A DNA stretch of 33,838 bases from Candidatus Nomurabacteria bacterium GW2011_GWE2_34_25 (lineage in GTDB: Bacteria > Patescibacteriota > Minisyncoccia > Phycocordibacterales > UBA9973): NCBI GenBank assembly GCA_000990325.1, contig LBPS01000006.1, positions 1-33,838 on the forward strand, written 5' to 3'. Each line of letters starts with the position of its first letter. The stretch's first letter is position 1. The position numbers and the translations under genes are program-made. Under the pieces are notes generated by a model. The model saw only the letters and a list, made by a program, of their open reading frames with translations. It was not told the origin of the DNA and searched no databases. Shown in pieces: positions 1-7,219 of this stretch.

Positions 1-60
1 GAGTCAATTCTTTATTATCTTTACGATAAAGGAGTGGCTCCTGGGCCTTTTGGCTTTTAG
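1..60 (+). CDS. 3' end of a gene cut by the window edge
   Basis: Frame 1 is open from the first base to a TAG at 58-60 and encodes 19 residues ending in GVAPGPFGF. It is too short to assign to a family. It would converge with the original tRNA-Lys transcription unit, whose terminator lies at 339-386. Whether it is a real coding end cannot be decided from 19 codons. Confidence 0.3.
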   Translation, partial: ESILYYLYDKGVAPGPFGF

Positions 61-338
61 GAACGAAAGAACATGTGAAGCACTATATAAAAACTGTGCC
101 CACTGTAATGTACAAATCAGTGATAAATTTTCAGTCTCTATCAAGAGAAAACAAATCAATCTTTTGACTCGTGTACATTATACACGAAAAACGGGGAAAA
201 CAAAATGTTTTAGGGTAGGACCGCGAGTACGCTTATCGAACCTTACAGGTTCAGTACACCTTTTCCATTCGCGAGTACCCTCATATGGAAAAGGTTTTCG
301 CTTCCTACACGCTTCGTCCTCAAGGACGAAACTCGAGA
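61..338. other. non-coding stretch with structured tRNA-downstream element, copy A
   Basis: I see no convincing gene here. The right part (252-338) is one copy of a structured element also found at 22035-22116. It has a hairpin with 10-bp arms (259-268 with 285-294), a conserved linker around 295-311 reading TTTTCGCTTCCTACACGC, and a second small hairpin (TTCGTCC/GGACGAA, 313-330). Next come the bases CTCGAGAGG, which complete the terminator palindrome. The octamer GCGAGTAC occurs twice (about 223 and 270). A TATAAT on the minus strand (177-182) sits in a small dyad near 169-185, but no ORF follows it. Confidence 0.6.
252..338 (-). repeat. tRNA-associated structured repeat, copy A
   Basis: Shares CAGTAYACCTTTTC and GAAAAGSTTTTCGCTTCCTR plus CACGC with copy B (22035-22116). 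The interiors of both hairpins differ in sequence but keep their base pairing. Both copies lie directly beyond the terminator hairpin of a tRNA gene (tRNA-Lys before the element inserted; tRNA-Arg for copy B), in the same orientation relative to the tRNA. Confidence 0.7.
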
Positions 339-386
339 GGACAATATTAAAAAACCTTAATTTCTTAAGGTTTTTTAATATTGTCC
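334..386 (-). terminator. displaced tRNA-Lys terminator hairpin
   Basis: A perfect 22-bp inverted repeat (339-360 with 365-386) with a 4-nt loop. The left arm continues outward as CGAGAG (334-339), which has no partner here because the element junction interrupts the right arm after ATTGTCC. The missing TCTCG lies at 11071-11075, inside tRNA-Lys. Before integration the arms would have been 27 bp and included the tRNA 3' strand. Confidence 0.85.
380..386 (+). repeat. left attachment-site core (ATTGTCC)
   Basis: A 7-bp direct repeat with 11064-11070. The bases on either side differ between the two copies (t/c before, c/t after), so the shared core is exactly 7 bp. A short shared core fits a large serine recombinase, which crosses over within a 2-bp overlap. 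Confidence 0.8.
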
Positions 387-494
387 CCAGAACAGGAGAT
401 TATTATAAATATTTTCTCCGATCGTTCTTATATGGAAAGTCTATACAATAAGCTACTTTTTATCAAGGCTTTGCAGAAAGAAGTTATAAAATAG
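387..494 (+). other. left end of element: open frame that would extend the recombinase in the circular form
   Basis: The recombinase reading frame reaches the attachment core in phase (codon TCC, 11068-11070). In an excised circle the next base is 387. The frame then stays open for 35 codons (starting PEQEII, ending KEVIK) to TAG at 492-494. In the integrated form this stretch has no start codon or partner gene of its own. That it is translated is an inference. Confidence 0.5.
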
Positions 495-510
495 TTATTT
501 TTATGATTAA

Positions 511-2436
511 TTAACTTTCTTTAACCTCGATTAAAAGTTTAGAATAAATTTTATTTTTGAAATATTTAAATATTTCAAATCTAAATTTATTTAAAAGAAT
601 ACAGACACCTGTTGTGAGACTACCTCCAAACAGAGCAGAAAATACAGAAAAAACAGCGATTGACAATCTAAAGTAGAGTTTGTAAAAAATTAAACTTTCT
701 ACAATAAAAAATATTAAAATTGAAAAAATAAATAAACTAATCGATATTACATATGCCCATTTTCTTGCCATATTATCTAAACCACCCTTTACTGCAATAA
801 TTTTTTCATTATATTTTTGAATTTCTTTATCTTTTTCTGATTCAACGGTAAATAGTCTTTCTTTTGTATTTAAAAAACTTTTTGCATTCTCTTTTTCTTT
901 TTCGGAAAGAGAGACATTTGCTTCTTCAATCGCATCTATTATTAAATTACTATTTATTTTGTCTAAATTACTACGATCATATCCTGTCAAAATTCCATCT
1001 ATATTTCTATGATAGAATAAATTTTCTATTTGCTCAGTATTAATAGTATTATTTTTTTTCAATCTATCAAGTTCATTGTAAAACTTTTCCCAAACTTTTC
1101 TATCTATAAGTAAATCTCTTGAATGTGTAGCAATTATATTACTTAATGGAATTTCTATGTTTGGATTTTTAAGCCACAATATATTTGCAAATACTCTATC
1201 TAATATAACTTCGGAAAGTGTTCCGTTGTCTTTATGACCAAAATAAAATATTACTTTCTTTTGCAAAGCAAAATCAGATGTTAAAAAGAAAGCTTCAGAA
1301 TCTTCAATTCTTCTAACTGTCTTTTTTCTTATTTCTCTAATCTTATCAATCGCCGCGATATCATGATTTGTGCTTAAACCATTAAAGTCGTTCGTTTTTA
1401 TTTGTGAAATTTCTTTTTGTAATTTTTCATTTTTTATAGATAAATAATTATTTAAATCAACATCTGTAAAAAATATTTCTATACCTAAACTCTCGACTTT
1501 TTCTTCTATTGTATAAATAAAATCTGTTATATCTGATGATTCAAAATTTTGTTTTTTTAATATACTATAGATATGATCTACGGGAATAGATTCAGGGTAT
1601 TGATTTTTTACTTTTATGTAACCATTCATTACCCTACATATTTCATTTAAAGTAAAATCAAAAACTCTTAACTTAAAACCCATGTTTTTTATTAAATCAA
1701 ATAGTTCTCTTGAGGCTATGTTTTTTTCGTTTGAGTGTAAATTAAGAAGTGAAAAAATAAAATTGGAATCAAAAAATATAAACCCCCTTTTAATTTTTTT
1801 TGATTCAAGATCAACAATATCACTAGAACTTTCGGAATATAACAATGAGGATAATATTGAGCCTAATACAATTTCTTTGAATTGATTATATTCTGATGGT
1901 TTAGATTGTTTTATGTCTTTAAGAAATAAAACGATTAATGCTCCATCTTTTCTATTAATGCGGTCGTTTAAATTTTCTGAAGTTTGTTTTGGATTAATAA
2001 AATCAATTACACCTTCTATATTATCTTGTATAAAGGATTCAATTAATTCCCTTGTTTCATCTTGGCTAATTTTTCTTTCATTGGTATTAAAATAATCTGA
2101 AACAGCCAAGAGAAAAGAATTATTCCTTCTTTCAACATCTTCTATTGATTCAAGCTCATTAATAAAATCTTTACCTTTTTGTATTATTTTTAAGAAATTA
2201 CTATCTTTTTGAGTTTCCACATATCCTTTATTTTTTATTCTAGAGAATATCGTTTTTAAAATATGTATAGGTATATCTATTTTATATTTAGTAGAAATTT
2301 TTAATTTAACAGACTCAACTCCTTCAAAAGATGAATCACTTAAGATACTTAATACTAGTGGAGATAGGGTATCAAAATAATCTTTATTTTGGTCAAACAG
2401 TGTTTTTATTAAAGCATAAGTATGAAGTTTGGTCAT
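511..2436 (-). CDS. PIN-like nuclease domain protein with C-terminal membrane anchor
   Basis: 641 residues. Residues 1-95 look like a winged-helix-type helical region. Residues 218-400 resemble a PIN fold: hydrophobic strand then D223 (FFDSN), E265 (LNEI), D359/D364 and D388 (LTSD). PIN domains are usually metal-dependent RNases. A charged helical region (about 500-555) precedes two predicted membrane helices (about 561-585 and 590-615), so the catalytic part would face the cytoplasm. It starts 21 nt after the stop of the BglII-like nuclease gene and has no good promoter of its own, so the two are probably one operon. I do not recognise this architecture as a named family. It could be an effector or backup of the R-M system, or an unrelated toxin-like protein. 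The PIN call rests on motif spacing only. Confidence 0.6.
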   Translation of the reverse strand: MTKLHTYALIKTLFDQNKDYFDTLSPLVLSILSDSSFEGVESVKLKISTKYKIDIPIHILKTIFSRIKNKGYVETQKDSNFLKIIQKGKDFINELESIEDVERRNNSFLLAVSDYFNTNERKISQDETRELIESFIQDNIEGVIDFINPKQTSENLNDRINRKDGALIVLFLKDIKQSKPSEYNQFKEIVLGSILSSLLYSESSSDIVDLESKKIKRGFIFFDSNFIFSLLNLHSNEKNIASRELFDLIKNMGFKLRVFDFTLNEICRVMNGYIKVKNQYPESIPVDHIYSILKKQNFESSDITDFIYTIEEKVESLGIEIFFTDVDLNNYLSIKNEKLQKEISQIKTNDFNGLSTNHDIAAIDKIREIRKKTVRRIEDSEAFFLTSDFALQKKVIFYFGHKDNGTLSEVILDRVFANILWLKNPNIEIPLSNIIATHSRDLLIDRKVWEKFYNELDRLKKNNTINTEQIENLFYHRNIDGILTGYDRSNLDKINSNLIIDAIEEANVSLSEKEKENAKSFLNTKERLFTVESEKDKEIQKYNEKIIAVKGGLDNMARKWAYVISISLFIFSILIFFIVESLIFYKLYFRLSIAVFSVFSALFGGSLTTGVCILLNKFRFEIFKYFKNKIYSKLLIEVKES

Positions 2437-2457
2437 GTTTATTCTGTTTGATTTTGC

Positions 2458-3066
2458 TTATAAACGAACTATTTCTCCTATATTTCTATTTCCTACTCTG
2501 TTTTTTACCATTTTAAAAGTTTCTGGTGCCTCTAATCCTATAATAACCATGGGCACTGTTAAAATTCTATCCAATGGTATTAAATATCTACAAATTTTTT
2601 CAAATTCACCAACAGCACTATCAAAAGCACCTGCCCTTTTTAGTTTACTTGTAGCACAAATAAGGACAGCTACTTCTGTTTGTATTGCTTTTTGGACATG
2701 ATTTAACTCACCTGCTAAAACAGGTTTAATTAAATTCCATGCTATTGCTTCTCCATGATTAAATGCAACTTCTATAGAAATTTTATCTTTAGCAAAATCT
2801 AATCTCCACTTACTTTCCTTAAAACCTTCATCTTGAAAAATTGGGGACTCTTTAGACCATCCAACTGCAGACAAACGATCTTTAATTAAATCATTAATGG
2901 CATAAGAAAGACTCATTTTTCCTGCATATTTTAAATTATGCTTATCTATAATGTCTTGGTCAGAAATATTAGTTATTGCAGTTTTAATTTCTTCAAAAAG
3001 ACCTGAATATCGGGCTTCTGCTAGTATAATGTCTCCTTGTTTGTGTGATTTGGTGGTGAAATTCAT
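2458..3066 (-). CDS. type II restriction endonuclease, BglII/BstYI-like
   Basis: 202 residues from the chosen ATG. The core WRLDFAKDKISIEVAF has D90 and E99 nine residues apart (numbered from this start), the same spacing as D84/E93 of BglII, followed by V-A where BglII has V-Q. This fits the PD-(D/E)XK nucleases that cut sequences centred on GATC. The gene diverges from a C5 cytosine methyltransferase 73 bp away, which supports a restriction role. I chose the start at 3066 because a TTGATC / 17-bp / TTTAAT promoter on this strand ends 7 nt upstream, giving a leaderless mRNA. An in-frame ATG at 3087 lies upstream of where that transcript would begin. The exact recognition sequence cannot be read from the protein. 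Confidence 0.8.
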   Translation of the reverse strand: MNFTTKSHKQGDIILAEARYSGLFEEIKTAITNISDQDIIDKHNLKYAGKMSLSYAINDLIKDRLSAVGWSKESPIFQDEGFKESKWRLDFAKDKISIEVAFNHGEAIAWNLIKPVLAGELNHVQKAIQTEVAVLICATSKLKRAGAFDSAVGEFEKICRYLIPLDRILTVPMVIIGLEAPETFKMVKNRVGNRNIGEIVRL

Positions 3067-3139
3067 AATTTTTATTAAACAATACATTTAATGGTAGATC
3101 AAGGTTGATCAATTGTCAATTAGGTGCTATTATTTAGGT
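3067..3139. promoter_or_regulatory. divergent R-M promoters sharing a GATC palindrome
   Basis: Plus strand: -35 TTGATC (3105-3110), 17-bp spacer, -10 TATTAT (3128-3133), start codon at 3140. Minus strand: -35 TTGATC (revcomp of 3097-3102), 17-bp spacer, -10 TTTAAT, start codon at 3066. The two -35 boxes form one palindrome, GATCAA-GG-TTGATC (3097-3110), so any protein or methyl mark on it would affect both genes. Both messages are predicted to be leaderless. Confidence 0.75.
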
Positions 3140-4405
3140 ATGGTAAAACCAAAGAAATCTATATTAAAAGTTGCTGAATTGTTTGCAGGTGTTGGAGGTT
3201 TTCGTATTGGACTTGATAGAGCAAGTAAGAAAGATTCGGGTTATATCACAGTATGGAATAACCAATGGGAACCAGCGACAAAAAAACAACATGCCTCAGA
3301 AACTTATATTGCTAGGTTTGGAGAAGAAGGACACTCTAATGTTGATATAGCTAAAGTTAAGACGAATGAAATTCCTAACCACGATTTATTAGTAGGGGGT
3401 TTTCCATGCCAAGACTATTCAGTTGCAAGAAATTTAGGAAGTTCTAATGGTATTATTGGTAAAAAAGGTGTTCTTTGGTGGGAAATTCATAGAATATTAA
3501 AAGAAAAAGGTAAAAATGCCCCTTCTTATTTAATGTTAGAAAACGTTGATAGATTATTAAAGTCTCCTGCTTTACAAAGAGGTAGAGATTTTGCAATGAT
3601 TATTTCTTCTTTAAATGATTTAGATTATATTGTTGAGTGGAGAGTCATAAACGCCGCAGATTATGGAATGCCACAAAGAAGGAGAAGAACTTTTATTATG
3701 GGATATAAAAAAGGAACTTCTATTTATAATAAAATATTTAAACTTAATAATCATTCTGATTGGATAAAGAAAGGAGGAGTAATTTCTTCTGCTTTTCCTG
3801 TTTTGCAAACAAAAGAAATACCATCCGAATTTACAATAGTTGGAGACTTACCAAAGATAAGTGAAACTTTTAATAAAGAGAATCCTACAAAAACTCTTTT
3901 TGCTAACTCAGGTATCTCAATTAAAAGAAAAATTTATACACTGGCAACTACCCCAAATTATGAAGGAGAAAGAACTACACTAAAAGATATAATAATAGAC
4001 GAAAAAGATGTTCCTCAAGAATTTTTTATTAAAAAAGAAGATTTACCAAAATGGGAATATTTAAAAGGAGCCAAAAGTGATAAAAGAACAACAGCTAGTG
4101 GATTTTCTTTTGTTTATACAGAAGGAGCAATGGTATTCCCTGATTCTCTTGATAAGCCTTCTCGAACTATTATAACAGCAGAAGGTGGTTCTACTCCATC
4201 TCGTTTTAAACATGTAATAAAAACACCTTCTGGAAAGTTAAGGAGACTTACTCCAGTAGAATTAGAAAAATTATGCATGTTTCCTCCCAATCATACAGTT
4301 GGTCAACCTGACGTAAAAAGAGCCTTTTTTATGGGCAACGCCTTAGTTGTAGGAGTTATAGAAAAACTTGGTAAATCATTAAAAAAACAGATTGATTTAA
4401 ATTAA
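3140..4405 (+). CDS. DNA (cytosine-5) methyltransferase of the R-M system
   Basis: 421 residues. Motif I VAELFAGVGGF (AdoMet binding) lies near the N-terminus, motif IV GGFPCQDYS holds the catalytic Cys (about C90), motif VI is ENV (about 134-136), motif VIII is QRRRR (about 179-183) and motif X is GNALVVGVIEKL at the end. All main C5 motifs are present in the usual order and the length is typical. The target-recognition region between VIII and X determines specificity and should match that of the neighbouring BglII-like nuclease. A TTG at 3113 would add nine residues, but the promoter places the transcript start at the ATG of 3140. The gene ends 1 nt from the convergent RNase H-fold gene. 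Confidence 0.93.
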   Translation: MVKPKKSILKVAELFAGVGGFRIGLDRASKKDSGYITVWNNQWEPATKKQHASETYIARFGEEGHSNVDIAKVKTNEIPNHDLLVGGFPCQDYSVARNLGSSNGIIGKKGVLWWEIHRILKEKGKNAPSYLMLENVDRLLKSPALQRGRDFAMIISSLNDLDYIVEWRVINAADYGMPQRRRRTFIMGYKKGTSIYNKIFKLNNHSDWIKKGGVISSAFPVLQTKEIPSEFTIVGDLPKISETFNKENPTKTLFANSGISIKRKIYTLATTPNYEGERTTLKDIIIDEKDVPQEFFIKKEDLPKWEYLKGAKSDKRTTASGFSFVYTEGAMVFPDSLDKPSRTIITAEGGSTPSRFKHVIKTPSGKLRRLTPVELEKLCMFPPNHTVGQPDVKRAFFMGNALVVGVIEKLGKSLKKQIDLN

Positions 4406-4406
4406 T

Positions 4407-5219
4407 TTATTTTTTTGCCACTTCTTTTACAAGTTTTATTTCAATATGATGTGAGTATATCTTAGTTATATTAATTTTATATGTATGGGAACGATGTAAT
4501 TCATTTTTTAAGGTAGGAGAAACATACGCTTTTACAATACCACCATGTAAATATTCTGAGCATATTTCAAAACAAACCTCTACTTGTTTTCCTACTGTTT
4601 CCCATGCATAAACACGAGCTTCGATCTCACCCAGTTTTAATTTAGGATAAAATACTTCCTTACCGTCATAAAATCTTTTTGTTACAGATCTTTGTTTTTT
4701 ATTTGCTAATGTTGAACCTTTTACCCCTATCTTTTTAGCTGTTTTTGACAATTTATCAGCAACCTTATTTTTCTTTTCTCTTTCATAACTTATTGAAATT
4801 TGACCGCCTATTATTTGTGATAGTTTTGTTCTTGTCTTATCTAATTTATCAAGTAAATCTTTATCTTTAATAGCCTTACCTTCATAATTAAGCCAATTAT
4901 TTTTTCTCCAATCTTTTATCCAATATGGATTAACAAGTTTTGTAACACTAATCCTATCTGTATATAATTCTACACCAGAAGACTGCCTTACTAATTTAGA
5001 ATTATCTTTTGCAAATAACAATAACGCATTCATAGCTTCAATAAGGCTAATTATTTCTAGTCTGTGTATTCCTTGTCCATCATTTCTAATCGAACGAGAT
5101 ATTGGTTCAATATTAAAAGAGTCTGGAAATTCTATAAAGAAACCATTTCCTCCAGTATTTCCCTTGTCATAATCCATTGCTCCATCACAATGAATTTGTA
5201 TTGCATGTGGGTTAGCCAT
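4407..5219 (-). CDS. RNase H-fold protein with C-terminal extension
   Basis: 270 residues. The N-terminal half fits RNase HI: IHCDGA (D12), HRLEIISLIEA (E55), ELYTDR (D88) and KVADKLSK (D155), the four acidic residues that bind two metals and cut the RNA strand of RNA-DNA hybrids. The stretch with WIKDWRKNNW matches the substrate-handling segment of RNase HI. Residues after about 170 form a basic, beta-rich extension I do not recognise. A TATAAC -10 box (5227-5232) ends 7 nt before the ATG, so transcription is probably leaderless. It may serve element replication or a defence role; the sequence does not decide between these. Confidence 0.7.
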   Translation of the reverse strand: MANPHAIQIHCDGAMDYDKGNTGGNGFFIEFPDSFNIEPISRSIRNDGQGIHRLEIISLIEAMNALLLFAKDNSKLVRQSSGVELYTDRISVTKLVNPYWIKDWRKNNWLNYEGKAIKDKDLLDKLDKTRTKLSQIIGGQISISYEREKKNKVADKLSKTAKKIGVKGSTLANKKQRSVTKRFYDGKEVFYPKLKLGEIEARVYAWETVGKQVEVCFEICSEYLHGGIVKAYVSPTLKNELHRSHTYKINITKIYSHHIEIKLVKEVAKK

Positions 5220-5268
5220 ATGTGTTGTTATATCACAAACAACAACTTTTAACGACTAAGTTTTATGT

Positions 5269-5307
5269 AAAACAGCGATTATCTGCGACTAAAATGCAAT
5301 TTACATA
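5269..5307 (-). repeat. 39-bp promoter-proximal repeat, copy 1
   Basis: 31 of 39 bases match 5905-5943. Both copies share GCGATTAT, AATGC and ATTTACA and lie 49 and 69 nt upstream of the start codons of the genes at 5219 and 5835, in the same orientation. Here the element is also framed by ATGTAAA and TTTACAT. It may be a shared operator. Confidence 0.5.
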
Positions 5308-5334
5308 ACAATATTAGGTTATTTTTCAAGATCC

Positions 5335-5835
5335 CTATAATAATTGCTCTAAATTCTTATAATATTTTTCCATTTTTGTTTCCCAATTTTGGGGATAATA
5401 CAATTTATCGCTACCTTTTAGTCTTATTGGTAAATATCTTACATTTGATACCCCATGTTTTTTATTATTTTTTCCTAGTGTATTTCTCCATTTATCATGA
5501 CCTTCTCTAAGAAGAGGGCAAACTATATTACTTGGAATAACCCAAAAATCTGGTTCTCTTTCAAATTCATTCAATTTTACAAAAATATAATAGAAGTCAT
5601 CTGATTGTCCTGTTTCGTCTTTAATAGATAAAATAAAACCATTTGTATTTTCAACCTCTTTCGTCTTTATAGATATCTTTGATAATTTTCCTTTTGGGCT
5701 AAGTGTTAGAATATCATATTTTTCAGCTCTACCAAGGGTTATTGTCGCTACAAAATTAAGAGCAGATAATCTCGAAGCTATGTAATACTCCCCAGCATTT
5801 CCTATATTTTGCTTTTGTGTTTTTTGTTTAGCCAT
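5335..5835 (-). CDS. PD-(D/E)XK nuclease-like protein
   Basis: 166 residues. GNAGEYYIASRLSAL (E16 in the first helix), then KYDIL (D41) and ISIKTK (K57/K59), give the E...D...xK layout of the restriction-endonuclease fold, like small resolvase-like and DUF4365-like proteins. The acidic residue usually found two before the catalytic Lys is replaced by S55, so activity is uncertain. A TATAAT -10 box lies 10 nt upstream of the ATG, predicting a 5' leader of only a few bases. A 39-bp repeat upstream is shared with the RNase H-fold gene, suggesting common control. Confidence 0.55.
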   Translation of the reverse strand: MAKQKTQKQNIGNAGEYYIASRLSALNFVATITLGRAEKYDILTLSPKGKLSKISIKTKEVENTNGFILSIKDETGQSDDFYYIFVKLNEFEREPDFWVIPSNIVCPLLREGHDKWRNTLGKNNKKHGVSNVRYLPIRLKGSDKLYYPQNWETKMEKYYKNLEQLL

Positions 5836-5904
5836 ATGTCTCTACATTATACCTTATATTGTAATTTAGCCTATAAACCCTAATAAGTTCCATTAAGTCC
5901 ACAC

Positions 5905-5943
5905 AAAAAAGCGATTATATGCTAAGACAATGCGATTTACACA
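5905..5943 (-). repeat. 39-bp promoter-proximal repeat, copy 2
   Basis: Partner of 5269-5307. The gap around it (5836-6080) otherwise holds only a weak 47-codon ORF (5930-6073, plus strand) with no homology that I recognise. Confidence 0.5.
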
Positions 5944-6080
5944 GCGAAAACAGCAGACCATACAGAAACCATCGATATTAAGAAATATGAGCAAGACAAG
6001 CGATGTTTTGCGAGAATCATATGAAATGACATATTTAGGACGGGTAACATTTTTGAAGATAATTTATAATTAAGATATTA

Positions 6081-6518
6081 ATGACAAAAGATACAGAAAA
6101 ATTTAATGATGAACAAAACACAATAACTGGGCAACCTCCAGTTAATACTGGTGTTTTAAGAGATGAGTTTGGAAAAATTCTTCCTGGTTCTAAATCTTTA
6201 AATCCTAACGGAGCACCAAAAGGAAAGAAGCACTTATCTACATTACTTAGACAAGCACTTGAAAAACAGAGTGATATAGAAATTGATGGCAAATATATTA
6301 CTTATGCCGAAGCTATCATTTCTAATTTATTAAAGATAGCGACTAAAGCTCCCGACAGAGAAGCTATTAAGGGTATTGCCGAAGTGTTTGATAGAGATGA
6401 GGGGAAAGCTAGGGGATCACTTAATATTGACCCAGACAATGAAGTTGAGGGCATAGATATAACAATAGTTCACACAGATACAGTCAGTTATAACAGAAAA
6501 CTAAATAATCAAAAATAG
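6081..6518 (+). CDS. DUF5681-like protein
   Basis: 145 residues. LNPNGAPKGKKHLSTLLRQAL matches the N-terminal signature of DUF5681 (NPNGxPKG... followed by a helix), found in phage and mobile-element proteins and often next to terminase genes; its function is not established. The rest is acidic and helical, and the tail (IDITIVHTDT) may be a strand. A TATAAT (6065-6070) lies 10 nt before the start. The gene converges with the LITAF-like gene 16 nt away. No terminase large subunit is present, so a packaging role is not supported here. Confidence 0.6.
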   Translation: MTKDTEKFNDEQNTITGQPPVNTGVLRDEFGKILPGSKSLNPNGAPKGKKHLSTLLRQALEKQSDIEIDGKYITYAEAIISNLLKIATKAPDREAIKGIAEVFDRDEGKARGSLNIDPDNEVEGIDITIVHTDTVSYNRKLNNQK

Positions 6519-6534
6519 ATACTTGAATTATCCA

Positions 6535-6912
6535 TCAGTAGGCAAGTTTAGAAAGAATAACAATTAACAATGCAAAGGCTAAAAAGATACCAAGACCAAT
6601 CATTACTCTTTTCCTTATTTTTATTTCTTCCTTTTTTCCTTCCTCTTGTTTTTTATTTATCTTATCTATTTCTTCTTGAGGTAATTCTTCCTTAACCATT
6701 TTTTGAGCTTTGGGCGAATCCAATGGAATCATATTTTGATTTTTACATTTTGGGCAAACTTGATATCTTGAAGAAGACCTCCATACTGAATAAATTAAAC
6801 CCGGAATAATAAAGAGTAACCATAAAACTATTTCTACTCCCATGTTTCCTTTTATCGCTGTTTCTGTTTTACCTATGTAACCACATTGTGTGCAAGCTAA
6901 TATTTTAGACAT
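6535..6912 (-). CDS. LITAF-like zinc-ribbon membrane protein
   Basis: 125 residues. CTQCG near the N-terminus and CPKC near residue 53 flank a hydrophobic segment (about 27-45, VLWLLFIIPGLIYSVW). This is the arrangement of LITAF-type domains, in which two CxxC halves form one zinc site and the hydrophobic part inserts into the membrane. A Lys/Glu-rich helix follows, then a second membrane segment at the C-terminus (about 103-122). This is the only complete gene in the window that I found to end in TGA. It lies just downstream of the structured RNA candidate at 6940-7115, on the same strand. Confidence 0.55.
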   Translation of the reverse strand: MSKILACTQCGYIGKTETAIKGNMGVEIVLWLLFIIPGLIYSVWRSSSRYQVCPKCKNQNMIPLDSPKAQKMVKEELPQEEIDKINKKQEEGKKEEIKIRKRVMIGLGIFLAFALLIVILSKLAY

Positions 6913-6939
6913 ATATTTAGATAGATTAAATATTAATTA

Positions 6940-7115
6940 TGTGGTGGAACATAAAAAGCCCACCACATAGGTAGAGACCGAAGCCTCTCATATCCGTTTC
7001 CAGATACGGCAGATCGTGCAACCCCATGATGATGGGTTCTTTATGCACGATCTGACTTACTTTCACCATGCCTTTATTCCTAAAGGTTTAGGCTACTTTC
7101 CACATATTAAATTAT
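6940..7115 (-). ncRNA. structured RNA candidate or long leader of the downstream gene
   Basis: A gap of about 300 bases rich in compensated pairing. On the minus strand a TATAAT (7122-7127) could start a transcript near 7115. From 5' to 3' it would hold: CCTAAA/TTTAGG or the alternative CCTTT/AAAGG; an 11-bp stem CAGATCGTGCA/TGCACGATCTG (7010-7020 with 7044-7054) capped by an AACCC/GGGTT hairpin; a six-base stem AGAGGC/GUCUCU with a UUCG tetraloop; and a 10-bp stem TATGTGGTGG/CCACCACATA (about 6939-6970). A UUCG loop closed by C-G forms only in minus-strand RNA. I do not recognise a known family. It may be a stand-alone RNA or a regulatory leader of the gene starting at 6912. Confidence 0.5.
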
Positions 7116-7219
7116 GCTGTAATTATACCAACTTTAGTGTAAAATAGGAACTATAAGCTAGTTTTTAGTTTTTTATCTACTATATAGGGTAAAAAGCTGA
7201 AAACTAAAATATTTATATT

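Noticed and set aside
311-335. Hammerhead-ribozyme-like string GTCCTCAAGGACGAAAC
   Set aside because: The required CUGAUGA is missing upstream, and the other copy of the repeat has a different stem without GAAAC. It is simply the second hairpin of the repeat.
50-451. 133-codon open frame on the plus strand
   Set aside because: It runs through the structured repeat, the terminator hairpin and the element junction. Its peptide resembles that of the frame at 22013-22195 only because both read through the same non-coding repeat.
3113-3139. TTG start adding nine residues to the methyltransferase
   Set aside because: It lies between the -35 and -10 boxes and would not be on the predicted transcript; motif I fits the start at 3140.
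5930-6073. 47-codon ORF in the gap before the DUF5681-like gene
   Set aside because: Only a poor -10 box (TATGCT) precedes it, it overlaps the 39-bp repeat, and the peptide shows no recognisable features.
6081-6518. Phage packaging role for the DUF5681-like gene
   Set aside because: No large terminase, portal or capsid gene is in the element, so the family name alone does not support it.
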